Assembly: GCA_963556255.1 (NCBI GenBank)
Contig: OY744605.1
Coordinates: 42,138,835-42,202,834 of the forward strand
DNA from: Allolobophora icterica
Taxonomy: Eukaryota; Annelida; Clitellata; Crassiclitellata; Lumbricidae
Direction: 5' to 3'
DNA length: 64,000 bases
How positions within the stretch are numbered: the stretch's first letter is position 1; each line of letters begins with the position of its first letter. The translations under genes and the position numbers were made by a program. The notes under the pieces were generated by a model that saw nothing but the letters and a program-made list of their open reading frames with translations, ran no database searches and was not told the DNA's origin. Of the stretch, positions 43,301-54,696 are shown in pieces.

Positions 43301-44044
43301 TTTTCGTTAATTAACCGTCGCTTGAATTTTAAGTCAGAATCTGATAGGCCTATGCAATTTCGTTTCGGACGAATCGATAGAGTGGGTCAGGGACTACCAT
43401 AGAGCAGAAAAATCTGTCAGATCTATGCACACAAATTCAAATGAGACCACATCCAATCTCATAGGGGTCATTAACGGTCATTTCGACTTGTCTCAACTGA
43501 CAGATTTGCAATTTTCTTTAGCACAAATCGATACAAGGGTCCTAGGAGTTTCATACAGCAGAAAATCGTTCATTTCTATCGACACAAATTCAATTCAAAT
43601 GCGACGACTTCCAAATTTGTCTCGTAAATTAACCGTCGCTTGAATTTTAAGCCAGATTTGCAATTTCTTTTCGGACGAATCGATAGAGTGGATCTCGGAC
43701 TACCATACAGCAGAAAAGTCTTTCACATCTATGCACACAAATTCAAATGAGACCACTTCCAATCTCATAGGGGGTCATTAACGGTCATTTCGACTTGTTT
43801 CAACGGACAGATTTGCAATTTTTTTTAGCACCAATCGATACAAGGGTCCTAGGAGTTTCATACAGCAGAAAATCGTTCATTTCTATCGACACAAATTCAA
43901 ATGCGACGACATCTAAATGTTTTTCGTTAATTAACCGTCGCTTGAATTTTAAGTCAGAATCTGATAGGCCTATGCAATTTCGTTTCGGACGAATCGATAG
44001 AGTGGGTCAGGGACTACCATAGAGCAGAAAAATCTGTCAGATCT
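40378..44044. repeat. HOR copy, 3667 bp, 12-mer without LINE
   Basis: Same 12-monomer order as the preceding copy. Its m1 reads GGACGAATC, like the B-half consensus, instead of the GGAGGAATC found in m1 of every LINE-bearing HOR. The m12 has eight T before AGCACC (about 43820). This is the best candidate for the ancestral HOR form. Confidence 0.92.
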
Positions 44045-46162
44045 ATGCACACAAATTCAAATGAGACCACATCCAATCTCATAGGGGTCATTAACGGTCA
44101 TTTCGACTTGTTTCAACTGACAGATTTGCAATTTTCTTTAGCACCAATCGATTCAAGGGTCCCAGGAGTTTCGTACAGCAGAAAATCGTTCATTTCTATC
44201 GACACAAATTCAAATGCGACGACATCTAAATGTTTTTCGTTAATTAACCGTCGCTTGAATTTTAAGTCAGAATCTGATAGGCCTATGCAATTTCGTTTCG
44301 GACGAATCGATAGAGTGGGTCAGGGACTACCATAGAGCAGAAAAATCTGTCAGATCTATGCACACAAATTCAAATGAGACCACATCCAATCTCATAGGGG
44401 TCATTAACGGTCATTTCGACTTGTTTCAACTGACAGATTTGCAATTTTCTTTAGCACCAATCGATTCAAGGGTCCCAGGAGTTTCGTACAGCAGAAAATC
44501 GTTCATTTCTATCGACACAAATTCAAATGCGACAACTTCTCAATGTTTTTCGTTAGTTAACCGTCCCTTGAATTTTAAGCCAGATTTGCAATTTCGTCTC
44601 GGACGAATCGATAGAAATGGTGTGGAACTACAATACAGCAGAAAAATTTTGTCATATCTATGCACACAAATTCAAATGAGACCACTTCCAATCTCATAGG
44701 GGTCATTAACGGTTATTTCGACTTGTTTCAACGGACAGATTTGCAATTTTCTTTAGCACCAATCGATACAAGGGTCATAGGAGTTTCGTTCAGCAGAAAA
44801 TCGTTCATTTCTATCGACACAAATTCAAATGCGACGACTTCTAAATGTTTTTCGTTAATTAACCGTCGCTTGAATTTTAAGTCAGATATGCAATTTCGTT
44901 TCGGACGAATCGATAGAGTGGGTCTGGGACTACCATAGAGCAGAAAGATCTTTGACATCTAGGCACACAAATTCAAATGAGACCACTTCCAATCTCATTG
45001 GGGTCATTAACGGTCATTTCGACTTGTTTCAACGGACAGATTTGCAATTTTCTTTAGCACCAATCGATACAAGGGTCCCAGAAGTTTCGTTCAGCAGAAA
45101 ATCGTTCATTTCTATCGACACAAATTCAAATGCCACGACTTCCAAATTTTCCTCGTTAATTAACCGTCGCTTGAATTTTAAGTCAGATATGCAATTTCTT
45201 ATCCTACGAATCGATAGAGTGGGTCTGGGCTATTACACCGCAGAAACAGATTTCATATCTATGCACACAAATTCAAATGAGACCACTTCCAATCTCATAG
45301 GGGTCATTAACGGTCATTTCGACTTGTTTCAACTGACAGATTTGCAATTTTCCTTAGCACCAATCGATACAAGGGTCATAGGAGTTTCATACAGCAGAAA
45401 ATCGTTCATTTCTATCGACACAAATTCAAATGCGACGACTTCTAAATGTTTTTCGTAAATTAACCGTCGCTTGAATTTTAAGTCAGATATGCAATTTGTT
45501 TCGGACGAATCGATAGAGTGGGTCAGGGACTACCATAGAGCAGAAATATCTTTGACATCTATGCACACAAATTCAAATGAGACCACTTCCAATCTCATAG
45601 GGGTCATTAACGGTTATTTCGACTTGTTTCAACGGACAGATTTGCAATTTTCTTTAGCACCAATCGATACAAGGGTCATAGGAGTTTCGTTCAGCAGAAA
45701 ATCGTTCATTTCTATCGACACAAATTCAAATGCGACGACTTCTAAATGTTTTTCGTTAATTAACCGTCGCTTGAATTTTAAGTCAGATATGCAATTTCGT
45801 TTCGGACGAATCGATAGAAATGGTGTGGGACTACAATACAGCAGAAGAATCTGTCATATCTATGCACACAAATTCAAATGAGACCACTTCAAATCTCATA
45901 GGGGTTATTAACGGTCATTTCGACTTGTTTCAACGGACAGATTTGACATTTTCCTTAGCACCAATCGATACAAGGGTCATATGAGTTTCGCTCAGCAGAA
46001 AATCGTTCATTTCTATCGACACAAATTCAAATGCGACGACTTCAAAATGTTTTTCGTTAATTAACCGTCGCTTGAATTTTAAGTCAGATTTGCAATTTCT
46101 TTTCGGACGAATCGATAGAGTGGATCTCGGACTACCATACAGCAGAAAAGTCTTTCACATCT
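44045..46162. repeat. Array edge, partly ordered HOR with hybrid monomers
   Basis: It starts with a hybrid (44045, 313 bp) having the A half of m1 and the B half of m12. Then come m1 (44358, GGACGAATC form), m2 (44660), m3 (44961), m4 (45261), an m5/m2 hybrid (45561; m5-type upstream junction, m2-type body, m5-type end GTGTGGGACTACAATAC) and a diverged m6 (45862) lacking the 12-bp ATCTGATAGGCC expansion. Confidence 0.85.
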
Positions 46163-49100
46163 ATGCACACAAATTCAAATGAGACCACTTCCAATCTCAT
46201 AGGGGTCATTAACGGTCGTTTCGACTTGTTTCAACGGACAGATTTGCAATTTTCCTTAGCACCAATCGATACACGGGTCCCAGGAGTCCCATACAGCAGA
46301 AAATCGTTCATTTCTATCGACACAAATTCAAATGCGACGACTTCGAAATTTTTCTCGTAAATTAACCGTCGCTTGAATTTTAAGCCAGATTTGCAATTTC
46401 TTTTCGGACGAATCGATAGAGTGGATCTCAGACTACCATACAGCAGAAAAGTCTTTCACATCTATGCACACAAATTCAAATGAGACGACATCCAATCTCA
46501 CAGGGGTCATTAACGGTCATTTCGACTTGTTTCAACGGACAGATTTGCAATTTTCTTTAGCACCAATCGATAAAAGGGTCCCAGAAGTTTCGTTCAGCAG
46601 AAAATCGTTCATTTCTATCGACACAAATTCAAATGCGACGACATCTAAATGTTTTTCGTTAATTAACCGTCGCTTGAATTTTAAGTCAGAATCTGATAGG
46701 CCTATGCAATTTGGTTTCGGACGAATCGATAGAGTGGGTCAGGGACTACCAGAGAGCAGAAAATCTGTCAGATCTATGTACACAAATTCAAATGAGACCA
46801 CATCCAATCTCATAGGGGTCATTAACGGTCATTTCGACTTGTTTCAACGGACAGATTTGCAATTTTCCTTAGCACCAGTCGATACACGGGTCCCAGGAGT
46901 CCCATACAGCAGAAAATCGTTCATTTCTATCGACACAAATTCAAATGCGACGACTTCCAAAAATTTTTCTCGTTAATTAACCGTCGCTTGAATTTTAAGT
47001 CAGATATGCAATTTGTTTCGGACGAATCGATAGAGTGGGTCTGGGACTAACATACAGCAGAAAGATCTTTCACATCTATGCACACAAATTAAAATGAGAC
47101 GACATCCAATGTCATAGGGGTAATTAACGGTCATTTCGACTTGTTTCAACGGACAGATTTGCAATTTTCTTTAGCACCAATCGATAAAAAGGTCATAGGA
47201 GTTTCGTTCAGCAGAAAATCGTTCATTTCTATCGACACAAATTCAAATGCGACGACATCTAAATGTTTTTAGTTAATTAACCGTCGCTTGAATTTTAAGT
47301 CAGAATCTGATAGGCCTATGCAGTTTCGTTTCGGACGAATCGATAGAGTGGGTCAGGGACTACCAGAGAGCAGAAAAATCTGTCAGATCTATGCACACAA
47401 ATTCAAATGAGACCACATCCAATCTCATAGGGGTCATTAACGGTCATTTCGACTTGTTTCAACGGACAGATTTGCAATTTTCCTTAGCACCAATCGATAC
47501 ACGGGTCCCAGGAGCCCTATGCAGCAGGAAATCGTTCATTTCTATCGACACAAATTCAAATGCGACGACTTCCAAAATTTTCTCGTTAATTAACCGTCGC
47601 TTGAATTTTAAGCCAGATTTGCAATTTCTTTTCGGACGAATCGATAGAGTGGGTCTGGGACTACCATATACAGCAGAAAGATCTGTCATATCTATGCGCA
47701 CAAATTCAAATGAGACCACTTCCAATCTCATAGGGGTCATTAACGGTCATTTCGACTTGTTTCAAAGGACAGATTTGCAATTTTTTTTAGCACCAATCGA
47801 TAAAAAGGTAATAGGAGTTTCGTTCAGCAGAAAATCGTTCATTTCTATCGACACAAATTCAAATGCGACGACATCTAAATGTTTTTCGTTAATTAACCGT
47901 CGCTTGAATTTTAAGTCAGAATCTGATAGGCCTATGCAATTTCGTTTCGGACGAATCGATAGAGTGGGTCAGGGACTACCATACAGCAGAAAAATCTTTC
48001 ACATCTATGCACACAAATTCAAATGAGACCACATCCAATCTCATAGGGGTCATTAACGGTCATTTCGACTTGTTTCAACTGACAGATTTGCAATTTTCCT
48101 TAGCACCAATCGATACAAGGGTCATAGGAGTTTCATACAGCAGAAAATCGTTCATTTCTATCGACACAAATTCAAATGCGACGACTTCTAAATGTTTTTC
48201 GTAAATTAACCGTCGCTTGAATTTTAAGCCAGATTTGCAATTTCTTTTCGGACGAATCGATAGAGTGGATCTCGGACTACCATACAGCAGAAAAGTCTTT
48301 CACATCTATGCACACGAATTCAAATGAGACGACATCCAATCTCATAGGGCCAGATAGGGGTCATTAACGGTCATTTCGACTTGTTTCAACGGACTGATTT
48401 GCAATTTTCTATAGCACCAATCGATACAAGGGTCCAAGAAGTTTCGTTCAGCAGAAAATCGTTCATTTCTATCGACACAAATTCAAATGCGACGACTTCT
48501 AAATGTTTTTCGTAAATTAACCGTCGCTTGAATTTTAAGCCAGATTTGCAATTTCTTTTCGGACGAATCGATAGAGTGGGTCTGGGACTAACATACAGCA
48601 GAAAGATCTTTCACATCTATGCACACAAATTAAAATGAGACGACATCCAATGTCATAGGGGTAATTAACGGTCATTTCGACTTGTTTCAACGGACAGATT
48701 TGCAATTTTCCTTAGCACCAATCGATACAAGGGTCATAGGAGTTTCATACAGCAGAAAATCGTTCATTTCTATCGACACAAATTCAAATGCGACGACTTC
48801 TAAATGTTTTTCGTAAATTAACCGTCGCTTGAATTTTAAGCCAGATTTGCAATTTCTTTTCGGACGAATCGATAGAGTGGATCTCGGACTACCATACAGC
48901 AGAAAAGTCTTTCACATCTATGCACACGAATTCAAATGAGACGACATCCAATCTCATAGGGCCAGATAGGGGTCATTAACGGTCATTTCGACTTGTTTCA
49001 ACGGACTGATTTGCAATTTTCTATAGCACCAATCGATACAAGGGTCCAAGAAGTTTCGTTCAGCAGAAAATCGTTCATTTCTATCGACACAAATTCAAAT

Positions 49101-51410
49101 GCGACGACTTCTAAATGTTTTTCGTAAATTAACCGTCGCTTGAATTTTAAGCCAGATTTGCAATTTCTTTTCGCACGAATCGATAGAAATGGTCTGGGAC
49201 TACCATACAGCAGAAAACTCTGTCATATCTATGCACACAAATTCAAATTAGACCACTTCCAATCTCATAGGGGTCATTAACGGTCATTTCGACTTGTTTC
49301 AACGGACAGATTTGCAATTTTCCTTAGCACCAATCGATACACGGGTCCCAGGAGCCCTATGCAGCAGGAAATCGTTCATTTCTATCGACACAAATTCAAA
49401 TGCGACGACTTCCAAAATTTTCTCGTTAATTAACCGTCGCTTGAATTTTAAGCCAGATTTGCAATTTCTTTTCGGACGAATCGATAGAGTGGGTCTGGGA
49501 CTACCATATACAGCAGAAAGATCTGTCATATCTATGCGCACAAATTCAAATGAGACCACTTCCAATCTCATAGGGGTCATTAACGGTCATTTCGACTTGT
49601 TTCAAAGGACAGATTTGCAATTTTTTTAGCACCAATCGATAAAAAGGTAATAGGAGTTTCGTTCAGCAGAAAATCGTTCATTTCTATCGACACAAATTCA
49701 AATGTGACGACATCTAAATGTTTTTCGTTAATTAACCGTCGCTTGAATTTTAAGTCAGAATCTGATAGGCCTATGCAATTTCGTTTCGGACGAATCGATA
49801 GAGTGGGTCAGGGACTACCATACAGCAGAAAAATCTTTCACATCTATGCACACAAATTCAAATGAGACCACATCCAATCTCATAGGGGTCATTAACGGTC
49901 ATTTCGACTTGTTTCAACTGACAGATTTGCAATTTTCCTTAGCACCAATCGATACAAGGGTCATAGGAGTTTCATACAGCAGAAAATCGTTCATTTCTAT
50001 CGACACAAATTCAAATGCGACGACTTCTAAATGTTTTTCGTAAATTAACCGTCGCTTGAATTTTAAGCCAGATTTGCAATTTCTTTTCGGACGAATCGAT
50101 AGAGTGGATCTCGGACTACCATACAGCAGAAAAGTCTTTCACATCTATGCACACGAATTCAAATGAGACGACATCCAATCTCATAGGGCCAGATAGGGGT
50201 CATTAACGGTCATTTCGACTTGTTTCAACGGACTGATTTGCAATTTTCTATAGCACCAATCGATACAAGGGTCCAAGAAGTTTCGTTCAGCAGAAAATCG
50301 TTCATTTCTATCGACACAAATTCAAATGCGACGACTTCTAAATGTTTTTCGTAAATTGACCGTCGCTTGAATTTTAAGCCAGATTTGCAATTTCTTTTCG
50401 GACGAATCGATAGAGTGGGTCTGGGACTAACATACAGCAGAAAGATCTTTCACATCTATGCACAAAAATTAAAATGAGACGACATCCAATGTCATAGGGG
50501 TAATTAACGGTCATTTCGACTTGTTTCAACGGACAGATTTGCAATTTTCTTTAGCACCAATCGATACACGGGTCCCAGGAGTCCCATACAGCAGAAAATC
50601 GTTCATTTCTATCGACAGAAATTCAAATGCGACGACTTCTAAATGTTTTTCGTTAATTAACCGCCGCTTGAATTTTAAGTCAGATATGCAATTTCGTTTC
50701 GGACGAATCGATAGAGTGGGTCAGGGACTACCATACAGCAGAAAAGACTTTCACATCTATGCATACAAATTCAAATGAGACGACATCCAATCTCATAGGG
50801 GTCATTAACGGTCACTTCGACTTGTTTCAACGGACAGATTTGCAATTTTCTTTAGCACCAATCGATAAAAAGGTCATAGGAGTTGCGTTCAGCAGAAAAT
50901 CGTTCATTTCTATCGACACAAATTCAAATGCGACGACTTCTAAATGTTTTTCGTAAATTAACCGTCGCTTGAATTTTAAGCCAGATTTGCAATTTCTTTT
51001 CGGACGAATCGATAGAGTGGGTCTGGGACTAACATACAGCAGAAAAATCTTTCACATCTATGCACACAAATTCAAATGAGACCACATCCAATCTCATAGG
51101 GGTCATTAGCGGTCATTTCGACTTGTTTCAACTGACAGATTTGCAATTTTCCTTAGCACCAATCGATACAAGGGTCATAGGAGTTTCATACAGCAGAAAA
51201 TCGTTCATTTCTATCGACACAAATTCAAATGCGACGACTTCTAAATGTTTTTCGTAAATTAACCGTCGCTTGAATTTTAAGCCAGATTTGCAATTTCTTT
51301 TCGGACGAATCGATAGAGTGGATCTCGGACTACCATACAGCAGAAAAGTCTTTCACATCTATGCACACAAATTCAAATGAGACGACATCCAATCTCATAG
51401 GGGTAATTAC
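46163..51410. repeat. Array edge, irregular satellite monomers
   Basis: Monomers start at 46163, 46464, 46776, 47078, 47391, 47694, 48007, 48308, 48619, 48920, 49231, 49534, 49846, 50147, 50458, 50759, 51060 and 51361. They no longer follow the 12-mer order. A local m9-m10-m7-m8'-mx run occurs at 47391-48919 and again at 49231-50758, the second time with a variant last monomer. New variants appear only here, for example AAATTAAAATGAGACG (47078, 48619, 50458) and GGAGTCCCATAC (46163, 46776, 50458). The last monomer stops inside half A at GGGGTAATTAC (51410). Confidence 0.85.
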
Positions 51411-52700
51411 CCCAACAGCAATGTAATATGGAAACCATATGGGCTTCATATGGGATGCCATATGTCAGGGATCTCTAGATTCATCTGGTTTGCACCCGAC
51501 AGCCCATATTGAATGCATATGTGCAAGCCATCTGGGCTTTAAATGGTATGCATATGGTATCTATATGGCACCACGTCATCTAAACCATATGTATGCCATA
51601 TAGATACCAGATCTTTACCAATCTGCATTCTATATAGAATCTATATTGTTTCTATATGTAACCAGCTGATCTATGCCATATGTTTACCATATAGATACAA
51701 GATCCTTACCAATCTGCATTCTATATAGAATCCATATTGTTTCTACATGTAACTATCTGATCTACAAAGTATGTATGCCATATGCGATCCAATATGGCAG
51801 GGATCCCTAGATTCATCTGGTTTGCACCCGACAGCCCATATTGAATGCATATGTCCAAGCCATCTGGCCTTCAAATGGTATCCATACGTCATACATATGG
51901 CACAAGATGATCTATGCCATATGTTTACCACATAGATACAAGATCCTTTGCCAATCTGCATTCTATATAGAATCCATATTGTTTCTATATGTAGCTAGCT
52001 GGTCTATGCCATATGTATACAATATAGATACCAGATCCTTTACCAATCTGCATACTATATATAATCTATATTGTTTCTATATGTAACTAGCTGATCTACA
52101 ACGTATGTATGCCATATGCGATCCAATATGGCAGGGATCCCTAGATTCATCTGGTTTGCACCCGACAGCCCATATTGAATGCATATGTCCAAGCCATCTG
52201 GGTTTCAAATGGTATCCATATGTCATGCATATGGCACCACGTGATCTATGCCATATGTTTACCATATAGATACCAGATCCTTTACCAATCTGCATACTAT
52301 ATAGAATCTATATTGTTTCTATATGTAACTAGCTGATCTATGCCATATGTATTCAATATAGATACCAGATCCTTTACCAATCTGCATACTATATAGAATC
52401 TATATCGTTTCTATATGTAACTAGCTGATCTATGCCATATGTATTCAATATAGATACCAGATCCTTTACCAATCTGCATACTATATAGAATCTATAAAGT
52501 TTCTATATGTAACTAGGTGGTTTACACCATATGTTTGCTATATAGATACCAGATGATGTACCAATCTGCATGCCATATGCAATATATATAGTTCCTATAT
52601 ATAACTAGCTTATCTACACCACATGTATACTATACAGATACCAAATGGTTTAGCAATCTGCATGCTAAACAGTAAACCATCTGTGGTCTATATAGCATCC
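51411..52700. repeat. Second satellite: CATATG-rich compound tandem repeat
   Basis: The motif CAGGGATCYCTAGATTCATC recurs at 51466, 51798 and 52132, giving a unit of 332-334 bp. Inside it, ACCAATCTGCAT recurs in steps of about 90-93 bp (51618/51708; 51950/52042; 52284, 52375, 52468, 52560). The large unit therefore contains two roughly 92-bp subunits, and the right end is a plain run of the 92-bp subunit. CATATG palindromes are scattered throughout. Similarity fades by about 52700. It is unrelated in sequence to the 301-bp satellite. Open frames here (for example 51841-52086) are by-products. Confidence 0.88.
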
Positions 52701-53054
52701 ATATGCATGCATCTTCTGTAAGTAATCAGGACATCTACAACATATGCACAACATATAAAACACATGTAGTCTGCTTATGTAGTTTCCATTTTGAATAAAC
52801 TTTATTTCACCACATATGAGCAACACAAAATAACACCCTCTATACAAAGGAGAAATAACAGAAAAAATATACACATCAGTGATAAAAAATAAGCAGCTCA
52901 ACTACCTGATAAGCAAATGCCTTTCATAAACATTTATCCTTAAGTCACCAATGTTAAAATTTTTCAATATATCATAGATTTCACAAAGTATCTTTTTGTT
53001 GTTGTACAAATAATGCTTGTAGTTCATTTAGTAGTTTTAGTACTGTAGATTAAC
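52700..53054. other. AT-rich spacer, nothing recognised
   Basis: No repeat family, coding frame or RNA gene could be supported in this AT-rich stretch between the second satellite and the foldback element. Confidence 0.5.
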
Positions 53055-53379
53055 GGTTCCACAACAAATGGTTCACGACAAATGGTTCATGGACAAATGG
53101 TTCATGGACAAATGGTTCACAATCTTCCAGCTTCTAGGTTGTGTTTTGTTTACATTGGACTTCGAAAAAGCATTTGAGCTCTCTTTTCATCAAACTAGAA
53201 GCTGGATGAGCGATGAAAATATAGCTCAAACTAGAAGCTGGAACAGCGATGATGAAAATATAGCTCAAACTAGAAGCTGGAAGATCGATGAAAATAGAGC
53301 TCAAACTAGAAGCCTGATTCTCGATGAAAATATAGCTCAAACTAGAAGCTGGATGATCGTGAACAATTTGTCTGGAACC
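53055..53379. mobile_element. Foldback/MITE-like element with internal tandem repeats
   Basis: The ends are imperfect inverted copies. The left end begins GGTTCCACAACAAATG and the reverse complement of the right end begins GGTTCCAGACAAATTG. The similarity continues inward through TTCACRATC and CCAGCTTCTAG (53121-53138 against 53338-53364). The left arm holds a 14-15-bp tandem repeat (CAAATGGTTC at 53065, 53079, 53094, 53109). The right arm holds a 36-39-bp tandem repeat. A 116-codon plus-strand frame (53068-53418) and an antisense frame result from both repeats being mostly multiples of three. No clear target-site duplication was seen, so the superfamily is unknown. Confidence 0.65.
53191..53352 (+). 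repeat. Minisatellite, 36/39-bp unit, five copies
   Basis: CAAACTAGAAGCTGG or its close variant starts at 53191, 53227, 53266, 53302 and 53338 (spacings 36, 39, 36, 36). The longer unit has an extra GAT codon-sized triplet. It lies inside the right arm of the foldback element. Confidence 0.9.
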
Positions 53380-53435
53380 ATTTCTCATGACACCATTAAC
53401 TTGGACAATACTGCCTAACATCAAAGTCAGCCTGA

Positions 53436-54696
53436 AGCAGTAAACAACCAACATATATGAAAGCACCCATCAATCATTGTGTTATTTACTTTCAAAACCT
53501 CCAAAATATTCTGTTCCATGCAGTTGTCAACCTTGCATACTTACTGATAGTAAATGAAATACATTCACATGTAAATACAAGTAGTGGCTCACAATGTGTT
53601 TTGAATAAATGCAACAGAACAATTTCATCCATGTGTCGTTTAAAAAGCTATTATTATCAGACTTGTAAAATTTTCAAATTATTTCACTTAGGCTCAGTTT
53701 AAACCACTGGCGTAAACTTGTCCAAAATATTGGGGGCATTTCGTTATTCATTCTACACTTTTTGCATTAAATGTAGTCCATCTCAATTATTTGGGGCACG
53801 CGCCACGGCTGCCCTCCCAGAGTCTACGCCTATGGTTTAAACTGTCTCCTGCAGTCAAAATGACATTTGCACATCAACTGTCACAGTATAATTGCTAAGT
53901 ATTTTGCTTTTCAACACATGGCAAACTCAAACACTAATGGCAAACGCATACACAAATATTTATGGGCACCAACTATCCTGAGCACCACAGATTTTGTAAT
54001 ACCGAACTTCATATCCATATAGGATACTCTAATTCACAAGTAACAATTATTTTCTACATAGAAGTCATTCTATCTATCAGATTAACAGTGTAATCCACAA
54101 AAACAACAAATAGGATAGGGATAACACCCCTCCTTGTCTGACACTGCAAACTAATTTGAATATTCTAGAAAATACACAATTCCATCCTACAGCTGCAACC
54201 ATCTACTAAACCAGTGTATCAAACTTATCAAAAATCTGTGTGGAATATTCTTCATCATTACTTTCAAACACAAACATTTTGATTTACTCAACAGTAGACC
54301 TCAAGTTCTGTATAAATTGCTCTATCGCAACCAGTTTCTTCATGAATCCAGACTGAAGGCCAGAAGAACACAGATAACAGCTATACAGCTCAAAAAGACA
54401 CACCTCAAACTTCGCAATATTTCCACTAAGTGTTATATCACAGTAGCTGAGCTACAAGACAGATCACATCTTTAGTTTTCACAGGAGGAATTATTACGCC
54501 TCAACCAAAATCATTGGTACATATCCATAATGCACTCTGCTGCAAATAGTAATGTTAGCAAAGACCTAACTGTATTGGGTGAGTACAGAACAGTTGTTCA
54601 GGTTCTATGGCATGCCATCAAACCTGCAGCTTTACCGCATTTCAGTTCACATAAACATTTGATAAGGTTGAGATCTATAGCTCTGATGTCTTCTTG
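53436..54696 (-). pseudogene. Decayed LINE reverse transcriptase (ORF2 relic)
   Basis: Read on the minus strand in shifting frames, a recognisable order of non-LTR reverse-transcriptase blocks appears. These are ELKCGKAAGL (about 54640), a HYGYVP block followed by IIPPVKTKD (about 54500), ITLSGNIAKFE and SGLQSGFMKK (about 54400), CSVRQGGVLS (about 54140), MKFGITKSVVLRI (about 54000), KAKYLAIIL (about 53900), and further down LLHLFKTHCEPLL and RLTTAWNRIFWRF (about 53500-53640). Several stops and frameshifts break it, including one just after the VRQGGVLS block. A 130-bp MITE interrupts it at 53705-53834. The family was not identified. Confidence 0.82.
53697..53842. mobile_element. hAT-like MITE (130 bp) with 8-bp target duplication
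   Basis: The body (53705-53834) begins CACTGGCGTA and ends TACGCCTATG, so the termini are inverted with 8 of 10 matches. It is flanked on both sides by GTTTAAAC (53697-53704, 53835-53842). An 8-bp duplication and CA..GGCGTA-type ends fit non-autonomous hAT elements. It contains a GC-rich centre (GGGGCACGCGCCACGG) unlike its AT-rich surroundings. It sits inside the LINE relic, so it is younger than that insertion. Caveat: GTTTAAAC is itself palindromic and could instead be part of the inverted repeat. Confidence 0.7.

Larger units (their letters stand above)
1..51410. repeat. Satellite array of about 301-bp monomers with higher-order structure
   Basis: Continuous head-to-tail tandem array. 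Monomer starts, taken at the ATG of the motif ATGCACACAAATTCAAATG, recur every 300-314 bp, for example 2914, 3216, 3517, 3817, 4117 and 4418. Each monomer is a dimer of half A (about 153 bp) and half B (about 148 bp), which share ACACAAATTCAAATG, AGATTTGCAATTT, AATCGATA and CATACAGCAGAAAA at matching places. Types can be told apart by fixed variants. m1 has CGATTCAAGG, m3 begins AGGCACAC, m6 has GGTCATATGAG, m8 has GGTCCAAGAAG, m9 has GGAGCCCTATG, m10 starts ATGCGCAC, m11 has a duplicated CAATT, and m12 has TAGGGGGTC with GGTCCTAGGAG. Both left and right neighbours stay in the same orientation. The array runs off the left window edge. A centromeric or heterochromatic location is an inference only. 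Confidence 0.97.

Noticed and set aside
1..51410. CRISPR array
   Set aside because: The repeats are contiguous with no unique spacers, the unit is about 301 bp, and the surroundings are eukaryotic.
51543..52295. Open frames in the second satellite
   Set aside because: They follow the 333-bp/92-bp repeat, occur on both strands, and have no recognisable domain.
53068..53418. 116-codon frame with AQTRSW repeats as a repeat-containing protein
   Set aside because: It lies wholly within the foldback element and is produced by tandem repeats of 15 and 36/39 bp. The antisense strand is equally open.
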